Of a stretch of 64,000 bases of DNA, positions 57,142 to 64,000 are shown piece by piece. The translations under genes were made by a program, and so were the position numbers. Origin of the DNA: Limnospira fusiformis SAG 85.79 (GTDB lineage: Bacteria > Cyanobacteriota > Cyanobacteriia > Cyanobacteriales > Microcoleaceae); assembly GCF_012516315.1 (NCBI RefSeq), contig NZ_CP051185.1, positions 5,275,363 through 5,339,362 on the forward strand, in the 5' to 3' direction. The notes below the pieces were generated by a model. It made no database searches. It was not told where the DNA came from and was given only the letters and a program-made list of their open reading frames with translations. Positions within the stretch are counted from its first letter, which is position 1, and the number at the start of each line of letters is the position of its first letter.

Positions 57142-57272
57142 AACTAATGAATTTTACAACAATATTCTAGTTTAACCTATGATTTCTCTTTTCGGTATAG
57201 GTAACTTTTGGACATAACAATATGAGAGATGCTGGGGTAATCATCTACTGTATAATATACTGAGTTGATGGG

Positions 57273-58001
57273 CTATTGACTAACGGGAATCACCCAAGAT
57301 TTTTTGAGAGAAGAACCCGCCGGACATTTAATTCTGTTTTCGCCGGTTTCGGGAGGGGCGATCGCATCTGCTCTGGGCGGTTTACGCAACTGATTAGATG
57401 AATGATCTACTAGACAAACTCCTCCGAAATTTTGAGTAACATTTTCATCAGTAACTGCCAATAAAGCACTAGCCAAAGAAATGATTAACTCGGAATCATC
57501 AGGACATTCAACCACGGGAGAGTTACCCCGTGATAATTGAATCGGCGCTGATAATTTATCCTGACTTTTACACATTCCCGCCACTGTTTGTATGAGGTTA
57601 TCTCCAGGAATAATAAATACAGCACCAGCAAAATTAGGCAGACGTGAATTGGTAGGTATAGCATCAATTAAAACCAGGTTTTCATTAACATTCATCGCAA
57701 AGTTATACCCAGGTCTACCCTCAGATGTTGTGCGATATAAAGCATCTAAATTGTCGGTGAATCGATTGTAATGAAAAAGCTGTTGGCTTTGGTTTTGCAG
57801 TAAGTCGGTTAAGACTTCTCTGGCGACTTTTTCATTTTTTCTATCTCGTCTCTCGAGCAATGAGGACCATATCGCAGCTATTATTCCCAAACAACTAATT
57901 AGGAAGACCAAGGCAAAAAATGAAAAATAGATGCGCTTAGGATGCCGTTTAATCCAACTTTTAATCATGGCATAAAATTGGGGTAACACTGTCAACTTCA
58001 A
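57273..58001 (-). CDS. Membrane-anchored pilin-like (type IV pilin G/H-like) protein
   Basis: This 242-residue protein has one N-terminal membrane helix (about 24-48). A long helix and a domain starting HYNRFTDNLDALYRTTSEGR follow. This recalls cyanobacterial PilG/H-type proteins, which have F..S.D.L..G...E. The prepilin cleavage motif (GFTLIE) is absent, so assembly into pili is doubtful. Four Cys in the C-terminal half could pair. A start at Met12 (MIKSWIK) is also possible. Confidence 0.55.
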   Translation of the reverse strand: MKLTVLPQFYAMIKSWIKRHPKRIYFSFFALVFLISCLGIIAAIWSSLLERRDRKNEKVAREVLTDLLQNQSQQLFHYNRFTDNLDALYRTTSEGRPGYNFAMNVNENLVLIDAIPTNSRLPNFAGAVFIIPGDNLIQTVAGMCKSQDKLSAPIQLSRGNSPVVECPDDSELIISLASALLAVTDENVTQNFGGVCLVDHSSNQLRKPPRADAIAPPETGENRIKCPAGSSLKKSWVIPVSQ

Positions 58002-58035
58002 TTATAGCATTAATAGATTGACGATCGCCACTAAT

Positions 58036-59496
58036 TTAAGACCCATGGCGATCGCAGTTGTCACAATGACCACAGCGAAATGATTGTGCTTCTGTCCCCA
58101 AGCCAAACGCCTCTAGTATAAATTTCCAGCGACAGTCACGGGTAGCAAAATAGCGAGTCATTTGGCGAATCGCAACTGTGTTAGAATTTTCAGTTAAAGA
58201 TAGTGATGTATCTTTAATTTGATAATTAAACAAATCAACCCACTCTAATTTTCCCTGAGAATGCAAAAGAGACAAGGCGATCGCACTGTCGGGAAAACGA
58301 CTGATCACTGTTTCTAAATGGCCTTTTTGGGGAAGTTTTTTAATCAAGGGTTTAGCGGTCATCATTTGTTGGCGAAAATTATCTTGTAAAAACGACAGCC
58401 TTTGTCTATCTTCAGGGTACAGCAAGCCCGTCGGTTCACAGAGAATAGTCAAGGCTTCTGCTGGTTTTCCGTCTCGTCCAGCCCTTCCTACTTCTTGGAT
58501 ATATTCTGATAGTAATAGGGGCGGTTGAAACTGAACCACCCACCGGACATTGGGCTTGTTAATTCCCATCCCAAAAGCAGAAGTACACACCACAAATTGC
58601 AGCTTGCCTTCTAACCATTGAGATTCAATTTTTCGCCTTTTTTCCGCCGATAGTCCAGCATGATAAGGGGCAGTTTTATAGCCAAATGTCTCCAGCCAGG
58701 CTGTCAATTCTTGACTATCTCGACGGGTGCGAACATAAATTAAACCGGTTTGCTTTTGATGTTGTTTCATCAAACTTAGCAAGCATTTTCGCCGTCCCAT
58801 GGGAGTAAAAACTCGGCGAATTTTAAGGTGTAAATTATCTCGATATGGACTCAGTATAAATTCTTGAGGATCTTGTAACTGTAACACCGTTTTAATAGTG
58901 TTTTGGGCAGTGGGGTCAGCGGTAGCGGTAAAGGCAGCGATCGCTATTTTGCTACCTGGTGGTTTATGTTTTAATAAAGTGGGACGCACCGCCCCCAAAC
59001 GGCGATAATCAGGTCTAAATGTATCCCCCCATTGAACTAAACAGTGAGATTCATCTAAAATCAAACCATTAATAGAAACCTGGGGTTTATTGATTAAATT
59101 CCACACAGGTTTACTTAATAAAGTTTCCGGGGATAAATATAGCAATCGTAGGCTGTTGTTTTGCAATTGATGTAAAGTTTGCCGCCGTTGTATGGGGGAC
59201 ATTTGACTATGAATAATACCCGCACTTAAATGGCGATCGTGTAATTCTTTTACCTGATTTTCCATCAAGGCTACCAGCGGCGAAACTATTATGGTTAAGC
59301 CATTTTTTAATAACGCTGGCAGTTGAAAACAGATAGATTTACCGCCTCCAGTGGGCAGAACAATCAACGCATCTTGACCCCTGATAATAGCCTCAACAAT
59401 TTCCTGCTGAGGGGGGCGAAAATCATCATAACCCCAAAAACGTTTTAGGGCGTTTTTTACTTGTTCAGTTGTGTTAGAATCAGAAGGTGGAATCAT
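58036..59496 (-). CDS. recQ: RecQ-type ATP-dependent DNA helicase, short form
   Basis: This 486-residue 3'-5' helicase has Walker A LPTGGGKS (47-54) and a DEAH-box variant, DESH (LDESHCLVQWG). Motif V/VI is FGMGINKPNVRWVVQ and QEVGRAGRDG. The zinc-binding C-terminus has CRWKFILEAFG and CGHCDNC. It lacks the HRDC domain of E. coli RecQ, as many cyanobacterial copies do. It is a single gene, divergent from the hydrolase. Confidence 0.93.
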   Translation of the reverse strand: MIPPSDSNTTEQVKNALKRFWGYDDFRPPQQEIVEAIIRGQDALIVLPTGGGKSICFQLPALLKNGLTIIVSPLVALMENQVKELHDRHLSAGIIHSQMSPIQRRQTLHQLQNNSLRLLYLSPETLLSKPVWNLINKPQVSINGLILDESHCLVQWGDTFRPDYRRLGAVRPTLLKHKPPGSKIAIAAFTATADPTAQNTIKTVLQLQDPQEFILSPYRDNLHLKIRRVFTPMGRRKCLLSLMKQHQKQTGLIYVRTRRDSQELTAWLETFGYKTAPYHAGLSAEKRRKIESQWLEGKLQFVVCTSAFGMGINKPNVRWVVQFQPPLLLSEYIQEVGRAGRDGKPAEALTILCEPTGLLYPEDRQRLSFLQDNFRQQMMTAKPLIKKLPQKGHLETVISRFPDSAIALSLLHSQGKLEWVDLFNYQIKDTSLSLTENSNTVAIRQMTRYFATRDCRWKFILEAFGLGTEAQSFRCGHCDNCDRHGS

Positions 59497-59688
59497 GGGT
59501 TAAATTAGGGGTAAAGCGCGAAAACATAACCAAACTGTTGTCAATTTTAGCTCATCGAAAAATTATCAGTCCCAGATTAGGCAGTCAGCCTAGTTGCCAA
59601 AATTGATGATTTCATTTAAGATTACCATTAATCTTGTTCACCAGTAGGGGCAATTCCCAATCCTTAATCAAAATTTGTGATTTCTGCT

Positions 59689-60531
59689 ATGTCACCGACT
59701 CGCCAAACCCTAGAATTAAAAACCCTGAAACTTTCCTATTTAGAGTGGAACCCTAACGGTCAACAGCCGTTGTTGCTTCTACATGGACTAGCCGATCATG
59801 CCCTAGTTTGGACAAGTTTAGCAGAAGATCTGGGCGATCGCTATCATATCATCGCCCCTGACATGAGAGGTCACGGAGACAGCGACAAACCAGATCACGG
59901 TTATACATTCGATGACGCGATCGCCGATCTCGAAGAGTTAATGGATCACCATCACTGGTCAAACGCCCACATTTTAGGTCATTCTTGGACGGGTAAATTA
60001 CTACCTATTTGGGCAAAAAAACACCCCGAACGTTTCCGCTGTATGATTTTAGTCGATCCTATTTTCATCACTAAAATGCCCGGGCTGCTAAAATTAACCC
60101 TTCCCATAGTGTATCGTAAATTAGACTCATTAAAATGTATGGGACCTTTTGAGAGTTTCACCGCCGCCGAAACCCTAGCTAAAGAATTGAGTCAGTTTTC
60201 CGGTTGGAGTCCTCAGCAACAGCAAGTTTTTGCCGCCGCCATGGAAGCCAAACCCGATGGAAAATGGGGGAGTAAGTTTAGCATTAGCGCGCGCAATGAA
60301 ATATTTTTAGAAGTGATGAAAGTTCCGGGATTAACAGAAGCGATCGCCTTACCGACCCTGCTGGTTAAACCGGAAAGGGGAGTTAATCGTATGGAATGGC
60401 AATTAAAACCCTATCAAAAGTATCTCACCAATCTAACTATTAAACAAGTGCCGGGAAATCACTGGCCGTTTTTAGTTGCATCAGAATCCTTCAATCAAAC
60501 CATTTCCGAATTTTTAAATCAGCACAATTAG
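59689..60531 (+). CDS. Alpha/beta hydrolase
   Basis: From ATG 59689 this is a 280-residue fold with the oxyanion motif LLHGLADHALVW and DMRGHGDSDKP. The nucleophile Ser99 is in GHSWTG, and a late His is in PGNHWPF. Substrate unknown. A GTG at 59677 would add four residues. The GDPD gene follows after 17 bp, so the two may form a lipid-related operon. Confidence 0.87.
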   Translation: MSPTRQTLELKTLKLSYLEWNPNGQQPLLLLHGLADHALVWTSLAEDLGDRYHIIAPDMRGHGDSDKPDHGYTFDDAIADLEELMDHHHWSNAHILGHSWTGKLLPIWAKKHPERFRCMILVDPIFITKMPGLLKLTLPIVYRKLDSLKCMGPFESFTAAETLAKELSQFSGWSPQQQQVFAAAMEAKPDGKWGSKFSISARNEIFLEVMKVPGLTEAIALPTLLVKPERGVNRMEWQLKPYQKYLTNLTIKQVPGNHWPFLVASESFNQTISEFLNQHN

Positions 60532-60548
60532 ACCGTGAGGATGTCACC

Positions 60549-61292
60549 TTGAGCGTAGAAATAATTGCCCATCGAGGATTTTCTAGTATCGCCCCGGAAA
60601 ATACCTTAACCGCTTTACTCGCCGCCATTTATAATCAGGCAAATTCCATAGAATTTGATGTACAGATTACCGCAGATAGTGTCCCTGTGGTTTTTCATGA
60701 CAAAAGCCTAAATCGAATTACTGGAACCCCCGGAACTATCCGCGAAAAAACCATTTCCGAACTGAAAGAATTAGACGCTGGGACGTGGTTTGCGGAGTCT
60801 TATAGGGGAGAACGTATCCCCACCTTAGAGGAGGCATTAGCTGCCCTAAAATCGATTAAAGGATGGCTGTATTTTGATATTAAACCCCATGCTATATGGT
60901 CGGACTTAGAAATCAAAACTCTCCTGGGTCTGATTCAGGAAGCCAATTTGGGCGATCGCACTATTTTAACATCCTTTGACGAAGATTTACTATGGCAATG
61001 TCGCCAGTCAGATCCTCAAATAAAACTGGGATATTTTGTAGTGAATGCTTCACAACTACCCCAACAAATTAGCAAAGCAGAAGCCGCCGGTAATGCCATT
61101 TTAAGTAGTCAATATCAAGTGATATTAGACCAACCTAGTATAATTCAGGAAACTCGGAATAAAGGAGTTGATATAGTAGTCTGGACTGTAGACAAGATTA
61201 TAGACTTTGAGAGATTAGTAGATTTAGGAATTGAGCGGATTATAACTAACTGTTTAATCGGTGATAATGTCATCAAAAATATCACTTATTAG
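60549..61292 (+). CDS. Glycerophosphodiester phosphodiesterase
   Basis: This enzyme splits glycerophosphodiesters to glycerol-3-phosphate and an alcohol. The 247-residue TIM barrel has the catalytic HRG at 8-10, PENT (16-19), metal ligands Glu35/Asp37 (EFDVQ) and His50 (VVFHD). The start must be TTG 60549: no ATG or GTG lies in frame close upstream, and the family motif HRG begins at residue 8. No signal peptide is seen, so it probably works in the cytoplasm. Confidence 0.9.
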   Translation: MSVEIIAHRGFSSIAPENTLTALLAAIYNQANSIEFDVQITADSVPVVFHDKSLNRITGTPGTIREKTISELKELDAGTWFAESYRGERIPTLEEALAALKSIKGWLYFDIKPHAIWSDLEIKTLLGLIQEANLGDRTILTSFDEDLLWQCRQSDPQIKLGYFVVNASQLPQQISKAEAAGNAILSSQYQVILDQPSIIQETRNKGVDIVVWTVDKIIDFERLVDLGIERIITNCLIGDNVIKNITY

Positions 61293-61561
61293 TTAGGTTT
61301 ACTATGTCGATAATCTGTCCTGGCTACGCCTACTTATTCCAGCAGATATAAGCCAAGTTGGGTGATGGTTATTTTTAGTAAGTAACCTAACAAAACTAGG
61401 TCATCGGGTAGCTTCTTACTTAGTCATTCCCTCATCATCATTGGGGCAGTTTTTGAGGTCAATATGCTGGTCATAATCCCCTACAGCGTCTGATTTCAGC
61501 CACCTAATGGTCGATTTGACTAGGTTAAGCCGACCACATAGAGCAGGCGATCGCCTCAAGT

Positions 61562-62017
61562 TTAGTTAGTTGGTCTGTACCAACTTTCCACAGTCAAATC
61601 CCGCACCGTTTGGATTCGTTGAAAGTCACTATCTGCTGAAACTAAAATCAGATTGTGTTGCCATGCAATTGAAGCAATCCATAGGTCATTATCATCAAAA
61701 CCAATATCTCTAATTTTAGTTTTTCGTCTTTGGCTTTTTTCTTTCGGAGCAAACTGATCGAACAACGCTGCTTTAATTTGCCCATAAATAACCGCTGTCG
61801 TTTCATCAGTCAGATCAATCCGCAAGTATTGTAGAAAATCATTGACATTAGCTAAGTTTTGTGTCTTTTGTGCCGACTTTTCAGCCATCAAAATAAGTTC
61901 CCCCTGAACTATCACACAAGTAGCCAAGTTTTCTGTACCGATCGCCAGCGCTTTTTCCCATACGGTCGCTTCTTTTTTGATTAGATAACTACAATGATTC
62001 GTGTCTAGTAAATACAT
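61562..62017 (-). CDS. vapC: PIN-domain ribonuclease toxin (VapC type), copy 1
   Basis: This 151-residue PIN nuclease toxin has the N-terminal acid in MYLLDTNHCS (Asp5), Glu in VQGELILMAE, and late acids in NDLWIASIAW and VSADSDFQR. VapC toxins cut tRNA or rRNA until bound by antitoxin. The last 41 residues are identical to copy 2, while the first 107 are only about half identical. The antitoxin gene lies 3 bp upstream. Confidence 0.88.
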   Translation of the reverse strand: MYLLDTNHCSYLIKKEATVWEKALAIGTENLATCVIVQGELILMAEKSAQKTQNLANVNDFLQYLRIDLTDETTAVIYGQIKAALFDQFAPKEKSQRRKTKIRDIGFDDNDLWIASIAWQHNLILVSADSDFQRIQTVRDLTVESWYRPTN

Positions 62018-62020
62018 ACT

Positions 62021-62374
62021 TTAAAATGGCTGATGGTTGGATAAATTGACCTGGCTACGGCTATCTAAAACCAGTCGCAGACATTCTTCAAAATCATCTC
62101 CTACCCATTCTCCTTGGTAATCTACTAGAGATTTTCCGGACGCTTGACGATAAGGTAATTGAGACAGTTTGTTAGATGTTTCTGATGCGTCCTTTGTCGT
62201 TTTTGCCGTTGATGAATCCGAGGCGCGAGACCTCATAAATAGTAGAAATTCTAAAGCGATCGCTAAAATTTCATCGGGGGTTTGTTCAATTTCTTGATGG
62301 AATTGTTCTTGAATCGAAACCTGATTAGCTTCCCGATTCGATTCAGGATTGTTGAGAATTTTATGAGTATCCAT
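62021..62374 (-). CDS. Antitoxin of the PIN toxin, copy 1
   Basis: This 117-residue protein lies just before the toxin. Residues 1-55 (MDTHKILNNPESNRE..., EQTPDEILAIALEFLLFM) are nearly the same as in copy 2. The C-terminal half (KTTKDASETSNKLSQLPYRQ, VGDDFEECLRL) differs strongly. By analogy with VapB proteins the variable tail should bind the toxin. The ribosome site is GGAGTAA, weaker than the GGAGGAA of copy 2. Confidence 0.75.
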   Translation of the reverse strand: MDTHKILNNPESNREANQVSIQEQFHQEIEQTPDEILAIALEFLLFMRSRASDSSTAKTTKDASETSNKLSQLPYRQASGKSLVDYQGEWVGDDFEECLRLVLDSRSQVNLSNHQPF

Positions 62375-62401
62375 AAAAAATTACTCCGTGGGGTTGATAG
62401 T

Positions 62402-62422
62402 GGTTGATATTTAACCATTATA
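62402..62422 (-). promoter_or_regulatory. Toxin-antitoxin promoter and operator candidate, copy 1
   Basis: On the minus strand TATAAT (62417-62422) is followed at once by the palindrome GGTTAAATATCAACC (62402-62416), a likely autorepressor site. The same pair is found in copy 2. Confidence 0.5.
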
Positions 62423-62471
62423 GCAACGACAATTGGAGGTCGATCACCTCTGGTCTGCGAGCCACCGATAT

Positions 62472-62532
62472 AGTTTAAATCTAGGGTGACTGGAATGCGA
62501 TCGCCATGACGCACACACAGGGGGAAGCCATG
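62472..62532 (-). pseudogene. Stray 3' fragment of the MalK/UgpC-type ABC ATPase gene
   Basis: TTTAAATCTAGGGTGACTGG and the following bases encode GDRIPVTLDLNY on the minus strand, matching the end of the gene at 63670-64000. This marks the edge of the tandem duplication and has no function by itself. Confidence 0.8.
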
Positions 62533-62780
62533 AATTACTTATTCCAGCAGATATAAGCCAAGTTGGGTGATGGTTATTTTTAGTAAGTCACCTAACAAAA
62601 CTAGGTCATCGGGTAGCTTATTACTTAGTCATTCCCTCATCATCATTGGGGCAGTTTTTGATGTCAATATGCTGGTCATAATCCCCTATAATCCCCTATT
62701 TACAGCGTCTTATTTCAGCCACCTAATGGTCGATTTTAGTAGGTTAAGCCGACCACATAGAGCAGGCGATCGCCTCAAGT

Positions 62781-63236
62781 TTAGTTAGTTGGTCTGTACC
62801 AACTTTCCACAGTCAAATCCCGCACCGTTTGGATTCGTTGAAAGTCACTATCTGCTGAAACTAAAATCAGATTGTGTTGCCATGCAATTGAAGCAATCCA
62901 TAAGTCGTGTTGACTGACTCCAATATCAATCAGTCGAGTTTTACGGCGTTTATTTTTCTCTTTTGGTCCAAAATTGTTCATCAAATCTGCTTGAAATGAG
63001 CCATAAATTTCGGCAGTCTTTGAATCAATTTCGTAAATCAAAATATTTTGCAAAAACTCGATTACCCGATTCAGATTATTGTCTCGCTGTCGAGAATTCT
63101 CCGCCATATAAATTAACTCGGCTTGTACAATCACACAAGTACAAATTTGGGACTGATAAAGTTCTGCTAACCTAGCCATAATATCCGGTTGATGATTCAT
63201 GGCTAAACTACAGTGATTGGTATCTAATAAATACAT
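62781..63236 (-). CDS. vapC: PIN-domain ribonuclease toxin (VapC type), copy 2
   Basis: This 151-residue PIN nuclease has the same length as copy 1, with Asp5 (LLDTNHCS), Glu in VQAELIYMAE and the acidic pair in HDLWIASIAW/SADSDF. Its C-terminal 41 residues and 3' flank are the same as copy 1, and the N-terminal part is diverged. It lies 8 bp after its antitoxin gene. Confidence 0.88.
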   Translation of the reverse strand: MYLLDTNHCSLAMNHQPDIMARLAELYQSQICTCVIVQAELIYMAENSRQRDNNLNRVIEFLQNILIYEIDSKTAEIYGSFQADLMNNFGPKEKNKRRKTRLIDIGVSQHDLWIASIAWQHNLILVSADSDFQRIQTVRDLTVESWYRPTN

Positions 63237-63244
63237 ATAATCTG

Positions 63245-63565
63245 TTAGTCTGCTTTCAATGCTTGAGTATCTGTGTCATCAGTGGAAATATATAATTGAC
63301 CACGAGATGTATGGACTAACTCTAAACATTCCTCCAAGTCATCTCCTTCCCATTGACCAATTTTTTCCAGAGTTTTAAGGATTGATGCTGCTGTCGATCG
63401 CGATGAATCCGAGGCGCGAGACTTCATAAATAGTAGAAATTCTAAAGCGATCGCTAAAATTTCATCGGGGGTTTGTTCAATTTCTTGATGGAATTGTTCT
63501 TGAATCGAAACCTGATTAGCTTCCCGATTCGATTCAGGATTGTTGAGAATTTTCTGAGTATCCAT
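63245..63565 (-). CDS. Antitoxin of the PIN toxin, copy 2
   Basis: This 106-residue protein has the shared N-terminal 55 residues and a different C-terminus (RSTAASILKTLEKIGQWEGD, DLEECLELVHTSRGQLYIST). A strong ribosome site, GGAGGAA, lies before the ATG. It would neutralise the toxin at 62781-63236. Confidence 0.75.
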   Translation of the reverse strand: MDTQKILNNPESNREANQVSIQEQFHQEIEQTPDEILAIALEFLLFMKSRASDSSRSTAASILKTLEKIGQWEGDDLEECLELVHTSRGQLYISTDDTDTQALKAD

Positions 63566-63592
63566 AAAAAATTCCTCCGTGGGGTTGATAGT

Positions 63593-63613
63593 GGTTGATA
63601 TTTAACCATTATA
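63593..63613 (-). promoter_or_regulatory. Toxin-antitoxin promoter and operator candidate, copy 2
   Basis: TATAAT (minus strand, 63608-63613) followed by the palindrome GGTTAAATATCAACC (63593-63607). Same layout as copy 1. No good -35 box is seen at 17 bp. Confidence 0.5.
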
Positions 63614-63669
63614 GCAACGACAATTGGAGGTCGATCGCCTCTGGTCTGCGAGCCACCGATGATGATTGA

Positions 63670-64000
63670 TTATAAAACTTTCCCAGTAGCCGGGTCAAAA
63701 ATCATTAAATAGTTTAAATCTAGGGTAACTGGAATGCGATCGCCAGGACGCACACGCACACTGGGGGAAGCCATCAATTGTAATATGTTTCCCTGTACAG
63801 TTTTCGGGTCATTTGATGGCCAGGTAGCCCTCACTAAAGTTTCCCGTCCTAGGGGTTCAACCACACTAACTTCTAATTCCAGAGGGACTTTATCCAAAGC
63901 CCAAACATCTTTTTCAACCGGATCAGTCTCCGACTCGCTGAGGTTTAATTGTAAATGTTCCGGTCTAATTCCTAACTCAAATCTCTGTCCTTCCTGGGGG
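63670..64000 (-). CDS. ABC transporter ATP-binding protein (MalK/UgpC type), C-terminal part, cut by window edge
   Basis: The frame is open from the window end to the TAA at 63670. It encodes QRFELGIRPEHLQLNLSES, an ELEVSVVEPLGRETLVRATW stretch and RVRPGDRIPVTLDLNYLMIF. This is the TOBE/OB-fold tail of sugar- or glycerophosphate-type ABC ATPases (MalK, UgpC, SugC), with the diagnostic GIRPEHL. The ATPase domain lies outside the window. The transported substrate cannot be told. Confidence 0.88.
   Translation of the reverse strand, partial: PQEGQRFELGIRPEHLQLNLSESETDPVEKDVWALDKVPLELEVSVVEPLGRETLVRATWPSNDPKTVQGNILQLMASPSVRVRPGDRIPVTLDLNYLMIFDPATGKVL

Larger units (their letters stand above)
61333..62532. 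repeat. Tandem duplication of the toxin-antitoxin unit, copy 1
   Basis: The segment matches 62536-63776. Left flanks (from ATTCCAGCAGATATAAGCC) and right flanks are nearly identical. The middle (about 61690-62210) has diverged. A small deletion near 62470 removes bases present in copy 2 around 63661-63710. Confidence 0.88.
62536..63776. repeat. Tandem duplication of the toxin-antitoxin unit, copy 2
   Basis: Matches 61333-62532 in both flanks. It includes the intact 3' end of the ABC ATPase gene, so copy 2 probably keeps the ancestral right junction. Confidence 0.88.

Noticed and set aside
62263-62514. 83-codon minus-strand ORF as a gene
   Set aside because: It begins with a copied tail of the ABC ATPase and runs through the antitoxin promoter and into the antitoxin gene in a different frame.

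Overview
The window is chromosomal DNA from a cyanobacterium. The HIP1 octamer GCGATCGC is very common throughout, and the gene set is typical of the phylum: ho1 heme oxygenase for bilin synthesis, a NarM-like nitrate reductase maturation protein, an FHA-GAF adenylate cyclase, a secreted haemagglutinin-type CHAT protein, and hypD/hypE hydrogenase maturation genes. The mix of genes and the many degraded mobile or restriction genes suggest a filamentous Oscillatoriales type such as Arthrospira/Limnospira. That genus assignment is inference from memory, not a search result.

Layout. 1-660: end of a broken IS630-type transposase and a small palindromic repeat. 665-6229: a 1854-residue two-partner-secretion protein with a C-terminal CHAT protease domain. 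6.3-9.1 kb: coaE, ho1, surE and a degenerate receiver protein. 9.5-14.8 kb: a large multi-PAS histidine kinase, a DUF2459-like protein, a small membrane protein and recF, which carries a frameshift. 14.9-16.5 kb: adenylate cyclase. 16.57-19.0 kb: a 2.4-kb tandem array of 80-bp units with two alternative 5' segments. 19.1-23.0 kb: pdhB, secD, secF and a small membrane protein. 23.3-25 kb: a small hypothetical gene and an AapJ-type amino-acid-binding lipoprotein. 25.1-30.6 kb: hypD, two small membrane proteins, hypE, narM and a RecB-like nuclease. 30.7-34 kb: a PLP enzyme and a YhdJ/AvaIII-like methyltransferase, followed by a frameshifted partner that is probably the cognate restriction enzyme. 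34-39.6 kb: a phosphoribosyltransferase, a family-4 uracil-DNA glycosylase and an nfeD-flotillin-flotillin cluster. 39.7-47 kb: aroE, an AAA ATPase, a membrane J-domain protein, a GNAT enzyme, a HEAT-repeat protein, mobA, a methyltransferase and small membrane proteins.

The most unusual locus is 47.0-55.1 kb. Tightly packed, partly ATGA-overlapping genes encode a multi-pass membrane protein with a proline-rich linker, a divergent Hsp70, a zinc-ribbon/TM/LysM protein, an 837-residue TPR-like protein, a J-like protein in which HPD reads SPD, and a divergent GrpE. Together these look like a dedicated envelope-associated Hsp70 machine, separate from housekeeping DnaK/DnaJ/GrpE. This is the best candidate for an undescribed system.

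The right end (55-64 kb) holds a prolyl oligopeptidase, a pilin-like protein, a short RecQ, an alpha/beta hydrolase, a glycerophosphodiester phosphodiesterase, and a tandemly duplicated PIN-toxin/antitoxin module. In that module the flanks are nearly identical but the toxin-antitoxin interface segments have diverged. The window ends inside a MalK/UgpC-type ABC ATPase gene. The last few dozen bases of that gene also occur as a stray copy between the two toxin-antitoxin units.
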